From Pseudomonadota bacterium (GTDB lineage Bacteria > Pseudomonadota > Alphaproteobacteria > Reyranellales > Reyranellaceae), in assembly GCA_023386865.1 (NCBI GenBank), contig JAEWIV010000303.1, positions 1-16,999 on the forward strand: 16,999 nucleotides of DNA, in the 5' to 3' direction. Both the position numbers and the translations under genes were made by a program. The stretch's first letter is position 1; every line of letters begins with the position of its first letter. The notes below the pieces were generated by a model that ran no database searches, had not been told where the DNA came from, and saw only the letters and a list, made by a program, of their open reading frames with translations. Below, piece by piece: positions 13,991 through 16,999 of the stretch.

Positions 13991-14374
13991 ATGAAATCGA
14001 CCTTCGGCCTTTGCGCCGCGACCCTCGCCGCGGCCGGCCTCGTGCTCGCCGCACCCGCAAGCGCCCAGACGCAGACGCCTTCGGCGCCATCGACGACCAA
14101 GCCCAGCCGGCCGGCACCGACCGACCTTTCCGAGCAGAAGCTCGACGCCGCCGCCAAGGCGGTCAAGAACGTCTCCACCATCAGGGACAGCTACGAGCAG
14201 AAGCTGATCAAGGCCCCCGCCGACCAGAAATCCAAGCTGGCCGACGAGGCGAGCGACGCCATGGCCAAGGCCGTCACCGAACAGGGCCTGTCGGTCGAGG
14301 AATACACCAACATCATCGAGGTCGCGCAAAACGACCCCGTCGTGCGCAACAAGCTGCTGCAGCGCTTGAAATAG
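13991..14374 (+). CDS. Secreted DUF4168-type protein
   Basis: This 127-residue exported protein has a Sec signal peptide, MKSTFGLCAATLAAAGLVLA followed by APASA, with likely cleavage after residue 25. A Thr/Ser/Pro-rich linker (26-45) leads to a helical domain, LSEQKLDAAAKAVKNVSTIR (46-65). The protein then runs to LSVEEYTNIIEVAQNDP (100-116) and VRNKLLQRLK at the end. The GLS-x-EEYxxI pattern followed by a short helix near the C-terminus is typical of DUF4168, a periplasmic or cell-surface family of unknown function. The start ATG 13991 has GGAG (13980-13983) seven bases upstream. It follows the small protein by 22 bp and ends 7 bp before a strong hairpin, so the two genes form one short operon. 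Confidence 0.82.
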   Translation: MKSTFGLCAATLAAAGLVLAAPASAQTQTPSAPSTTKPSRPAPTDLSEQKLDAAAKAVKNVSTIRDSYEQKLIKAPADQKSKLADEASDAMAKAVTEQGLSVEEYTNIIEVAQNDPVVRNKLLQRLK

Positions 14375-14381
14375 GGCTTGC

Positions 14382-14411
14382 CGGACCGCGCGCATCGCCG
14401 CGCGCGGTCCG
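14382..14411. terminator. Strong 12-bp hairpin between convergent genes
   Basis: CGGACCGCGCGC (14382-14393) and GCGCGCGGTCCG (14400-14411) pair perfectly around a 6-nt loop. It lies 7 bp after the DUF4168 stop and 7 bp before the end of the minus-strand ferritin-like gene. There is no T-run, but its position and strength fit a bidirectional transcript end. Confidence 0.6.
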
Positions 14412-14418
14412 CGGGGAC

Positions 14419-15390
14419 TCAAGCCGCGAGCTGGATGCCGAACGACTGCAGGCTGGGCGCGATGCGCTCGCTGAGCAGCCCGACCTTGCGCAGGTTGCGC
14501 ACCAGGCCGTCATGCAGGTCGCGGCGGAAATACTTGCGGAAGGCGGTCTCGTCGCCGCCTGCCGCGCGCTCGCGCCGGAACTGCCGGATTTCGTCGAGCT
14601 CGGCCTTGCCGAAGCCCATCTCCTGATAGGCGCCGAGCGGGAAGATGCCGCCCAGCGTGCGGCTCAACGCCCAGACGGCGAAGTCCTCCATCTCGCGGTG
14701 CTCGGCCTCGCTCGCCTCGGCGACGATCGCGGGCAGCGACAGCATGGCGAAGCCCATGTGACGGGCCTCGTCCTGCAGGATGCGCCGGCAGACCTGGCGC
14801 AGCACGGCGTCCTTCGACGATTCCGCCAGCATGCGAAACAGCGACACCGCGAATGTTTCGGCGACAAGCTGCAGGCCGATGGTCTTGAGATGCCACGACG
14901 AGGTCCCGAGCAGCGTGTCGAAGATCTCCTTGACGTTGCCGCCCAGCGGATAGGTGGTGCCGTCCAGCCTGACCTCGAGGTAGCGCTGCAGCACCTCGTT
15001 GTGGCGCGCCTCGTCGGCGACCTGCGTGGCCTGGAAGAGCTTGGCGTCCTGGCCCTGCACGTTGTCAACGAGCTGGCTGCACAGCAGCATGGCACCGTGC
15101 TCGCCCTGGACCAGGGTGGACAACCGCCAGCGCGTCACCCGGCGGTTCAGCTCGACGCGGTCGGCTTCGGACATGGCGTCCCAGAAGCGGGTGCCGTGGA
15201 TGTCGACGAGATCGTCAGAGATCAGCCCGCCGTCGCCCTCCAGCGGCACCGACCAGTCGATGTCGCGGGCAGCGTTCCATTGATCGATCTTGGCCTGCTC
15301 GTAGAGCCGGCGCAGGTCGCCATGGTCGCTGCCGTAGTCGTGGAGAAAATGCGCCGTGTTGCGCGTGTCGACCTGATGTCCGTTGGGCAC
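14419..15390 (-). CDS. Ferritin-like diiron-carboxylate protein
   Basis: This 323-residue soluble protein has a four-helix-bundle ferritin-like core. A full set of diiron ligands is visible: Glu97 in QGEHG, Glu127 and His130 in ADEARHNEVL, Glu178 in AETF, and Glu208 and His211 in QDEARHMGF. This E...ExxH...E...ExxH pattern is shared by AurF-like N-oxygenases, ribonucleotide reductase R2 and acyl-ACP desaturases, so it is probably an oxygen-activating oxidase or oxygenase. The specific reaction is unknown. I start at GTG 15390-15388 because GGAGG lies six bases upstream. The much longer open frame (to 15858) runs antisense into DUF934 territory and has no similarity. The gene sits 80 bp downstream of DUF934 on the same strand and may belong to the cysI transcript. 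Confidence 0.8.
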   Translation of the reverse strand: MPNGHQVDTRNTAHFLHDYGSDHGDLRRLYEQAKIDQWNAARDIDWSVPLEGDGGLISDDLVDIHGTRFWDAMSEADRVELNRRVTRWRLSTLVQGEHGAMLLCSQLVDNVQGQDAKLFQATQVADEARHNEVLQRYLEVRLDGTTYPLGGNVKEIFDTLLGTSSWHLKTIGLQLVAETFAVSLFRMLAESSKDAVLRQVCRRILQDEARHMGFAMLSLPAIVAEASEAEHREMEDFAVWALSRTLGGIFPLGAYQEMGFGKAELDEIRQFRRERAAGGDETAFRKYFRRDLHDGLVRNLRKVGLLSERIAPSLQSFGIQLAA

Positions 15391-15435
15391 CCGTTTCCTC
15401 CGTCTCGTTCTTGGGAGGAAGGGTAGCCCCAAGGA

Positions 15436-15453
15436 CCAGCTGATTCCAGCTGG
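15436..15453. repeat. Small inverted repeat upstream of the ferritin-like gene
   Basis: CCAGCTG (15436-15442) and CAGCTGG (15447-15453) flank an ATTC spacer. It could be an operator or a weak hairpin between DUF934 and the ferritin-like gene. A TACCCT box (15425-15420, minus) lies just downstream as a possible -10. Confidence 0.3.
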
Positions 15454-15470
15454 ACCCATCATGCTTTGAG

Positions 15471-15917
15471 CTAGGCGGCGGGTTGCTCGTTGCGCTTGCT
15501 CAGTCGCAGCAGCGAAGCGGGCGGCCGATCGTCCTCGGCGGGCTGGTAGACCACGCTGAAAAGCGTGCGCGCGTGGGCCAGGGCCTCGCCGAATCCCGTC
15601 TGGTCGCTCTCGAAGGAGTCGAAGCCGCAGCGCAGCATGAACGGAAGCTGGTCCTGCAGCACGCCGCCGGTGGCCCGCAGCTCGCCGGTGTAGCCCAGCC
15701 GGCCGCGCAGCAGGCGGGCCTGGCTGTAGGCACGACCGTCGCTGAACTTGGGGAAGTCGAGCACGATCAGGCGCAGGCGCCCGACATGCGGCGCCAGGTC
15801 CTCGACCGGGTCGGTGTTGGAGAGCGACACCGCGGGCCATGCCGGCCGCTGCTGCCATTCGGCGAAGGCAAGCGGCTCGAGGATCGTCGGACTGTTCTTT
15901 TCGCTAAACAGCGGCAT
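15471..15917 (-). CDS. DUF934 protein, sulfite reductase-associated (CysX-like role)
   Basis: This 148-residue cytoplasmic protein of the DUF934 family is found next to sulfite reductase in many Proteobacteria and is thought to assist sulfate assimilation, perhaps as an electron-transfer or assembly partner. The hallmark stretch begins LDFPKFSDGRAYSQARLLR (53-71) and continues with GYTGELRATGGVLQDQ (75-90) and MLRCGFDSFE (94-103). I start at ATG 15917-15915, which has AAGGAG seven bases upstream. It lies inside the end of cysI, overlapping it by 14 bp, which points to translational coupling. Upstream in-frame sequence is antisense to nothing known and lacks similarity. The molecular function is not established. 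Confidence 0.88.
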   Translation of the reverse strand: MPLFSEKNSPTILEPLAFAEWQQRPAWPAVSLSNTDPVEDLAPHVGRLRLIVLDFPKFSDGRAYSQARLLRGRLGYTGELRATGGVLQDQLPFMLRCGFDSFESDQTGFGEALAHARTLFSVVYQPAEDDRPPASLLRLSKRNEQPAA

Positions 15918-16999
15918 AGACTCGCTCCTTGAAAGGCTGGGCGCCGATGCGCCGGTAGGTGTCGACGAAGCGCTCGCCGTCACCGCGATTGTCGAGATAG
16001 GTGCGGACCAGAGCATCGACGGCCTCGACCACCTTGTCGGCGGTCACCGCCGGGCCGAGGATCGCGCCGATCGCCGTCTTGCCGAAGTCGACGTCGCCGC
16101 CCAGGCTGAGCTGGTAGAGCTCGACGCCGTTCTTGTCGACGCCCAGGATGCCGATGTGGCCGACGTGATGATGGCCGCAGGCGTTGATGCAGCCCGAGAT
16201 CTTGATCTTCAGATCGCCGATGTCGTGCTGGCGCGCCAGCTCGGCGAAATGGCTGGAAATGCGTTGCGCCACCGGTATCGACCGCGCGTTGGCGAGCGCG
16301 CAATAGTCGAGGCCCGGGCAGGCGATGATGTCGCCGAGCTTGCCGACATTGGCCTCGGCGAAGCCCAGCCGCCCGAGCGCCCGCCATACCGCCGGGAGGT
16401 CCTCAACGGCGACCTGCGGGAACACCAGGTTCTGCTCGTGGCTGACCCGTATCTCGCCATGGCTGTACGTGTCCGCGATGTCGGCCACGCCCTCCATCTG
16501 CGCCGAGCTGGCATCGCCCGGCGGCGCCCCGGCGGGCTTCAGCGAGGCGGTGACGATGCGATAGCCGGCCATGCGGTGCGGCGAGACGTTCGATTTCAGC
16601 CACAGCGCGAAGTCGCGGTCCTCGAGCCGCAGCCGCTCGACCTCGGCGGCGACGGCCGGGCGATGCGGCAGCGCCGGCGGCGTAAACTGGCGGGCGATCG
16701 CCTCGATGGTCTCGGCCGGCAGCTTCAGCGCGCCGTCCTTCATCGCGGCGTACTCGGCCTCGACCTCCTCGCGCATCTTCTCAGGCCCGATCTCGTGCAC
16801 CAGGATCTTGATGCGCGCCTTGTAGAGGTTGTCGCGCCGGCCGTAGCGATTGTAGACACGCAGCGTGGCCTCGAGATAGGCGAGCAGCTCCTCGCGCGGC
16901 AGGAACTCGCGCAGCGTCTTGCCGATCATCGGCGTGCGGCCGCGGCCGCCGCCGCCGCTGCCCTCGAAACCGCCCTTTCCCTCCGCGTTGCCCCCCCGG
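15904..16999 (-). CDS. cysI: Nitrite/sulfite reductase, siroheme and 4Fe-4S type (C-terminal 364 residues, cut by right edge)
   Basis: This is the hemoprotein that reduces sulfite to sulfide (six electrons) in cysteine synthesis. The 5' end lies beyond the window. Visible siroheme/Fe-S motifs are CPGLDYC (Cys codons at 16320-16318 and 16302-16300) and GCINACGHHHVGHIG (Cys codons at 16191-16189 and 16179-16177), which supply the four cluster cysteines. Also present are RTPMIGKTLREFLPREEL, RRDNLYKARIKILVHEIG, and a C-terminal RYxDTYRR-like end (RFVDTYRRIGAQPFKERVY). The downstream DUF934 partner supports a sulfite rather than nitrite role. The stretch encoded by 16999-16930 is very Gly-rich (GFEGSGGGGRGRTP), where relatives have hydrophobic residues before GGG. 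The reading frame is intact. Confidence 0.9.
   Translation of the reverse strand, partial: RGGNAEGKGGFEGSGGGGRGRTPMIGKTLREFLPREELLAYLEATLRVYNRYGRRDNLYKARIKILVHEIGPEKMREEVEAEYAAMKDGALKLPAETIEAIARQFTPPALPHRPAVAAEVERLRLEDRDFALWLKSNVSPHRMAGYRIVTASLKPAGAPPGDASSAQMEGVADIADTYSHGEIRVSHEQNLVFPQVAVEDLPAVWRALGRLGFAEANVGKLGDIIACPGLDYCALANARSIPVAQRISSHFAELARQHDIGDLKIKISGCINACGHHHVGHIGILGVDKNGVELYQLSLGGDVDFGKTAIGAILGPAVTADKVVEAVDALVRTYLDNRGDGERFVDTYRRIGAQPFKERVYAAV

Noticed and set aside
14011..15426. 471-codon plus-strand frame over DUF4168 and the ferritin-like gene
   Set aside because: It reads through a strong terminator hairpin and antisense to the diiron motifs; its composition is typical of shadow frames.

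Overview
This window is chromosomal DNA from a GC-rich proteobacterium, most likely an alphaproteobacterium. The zinc-free L31 protein, the DUF934/sulfite reductase pair and the strong third-position G/C bias all fit. A Reyranella- or Rhodospirillales-like host is my best guess, but the sequence alone does not fix the genus. I found no rRNA, tRNA, CRISPR array, insertion sequence, integrase or phage gene. Genes are densely packed, and most have a recognisable family.

Left part (1-4244). A divergent pair opens the window. On the minus strand, frataxin cyaY is coupled by an ATGA overlap to an ABC exporter that runs off the left edge. On the plus strand lies rpmE. A cytoplasmic molybdopterin oxidoreductase follows rpmE. 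It ends at a perfect hairpin and faces a small ABM-fold monooxygenase on the minus strand.

Middle (4245-11711). A membrane-anchored SGNH/AlgX-like hydrolase (minus) diverges from a nucleoside hydrolase (plus). A class I glutamine amidotransferase of the PuuD type comes next, with its own TATAAT box. An MFS exporter (minus) diverges from an alkylation-repair operon made of an Ada-type sensor/regulator and a separate Ogt methyltransferase with an 8-bp overlap. The Ada protein carries an AlkA-like C-terminal part from which the glycosylase catalytic core is missing. The MFS/ada spacer holds two GGTC-N4-GACC palindromes and a 9+9 bp inverted repeat. A luciferase-like monooxygenase follows, with a hairpin across its start.

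Right part (11712-16999). There is an orphan family 5 extracellular solute-binding protein (minus), then a 361-bp spacer with a structured leader. A two-gene plus-strand operon follows: a conserved small protein and a secreted DUF4168 protein. It ends at a strong hairpin. The minus strand then carries a diiron ferritin-like protein, a DUF934 protein and sulfite reductase cysI. The last two overlap by 14 bp, and cysI runs off the right edge.

I see no clear multi-gene novel system. The points most worth a second look are the core-deleted Ada-AlkA protein, the operator-like repeats before the MFS gene, the nucleoside hydrolase without its usual catalytic histidine, and the structured leader of the small-protein/DUF4168 operon.
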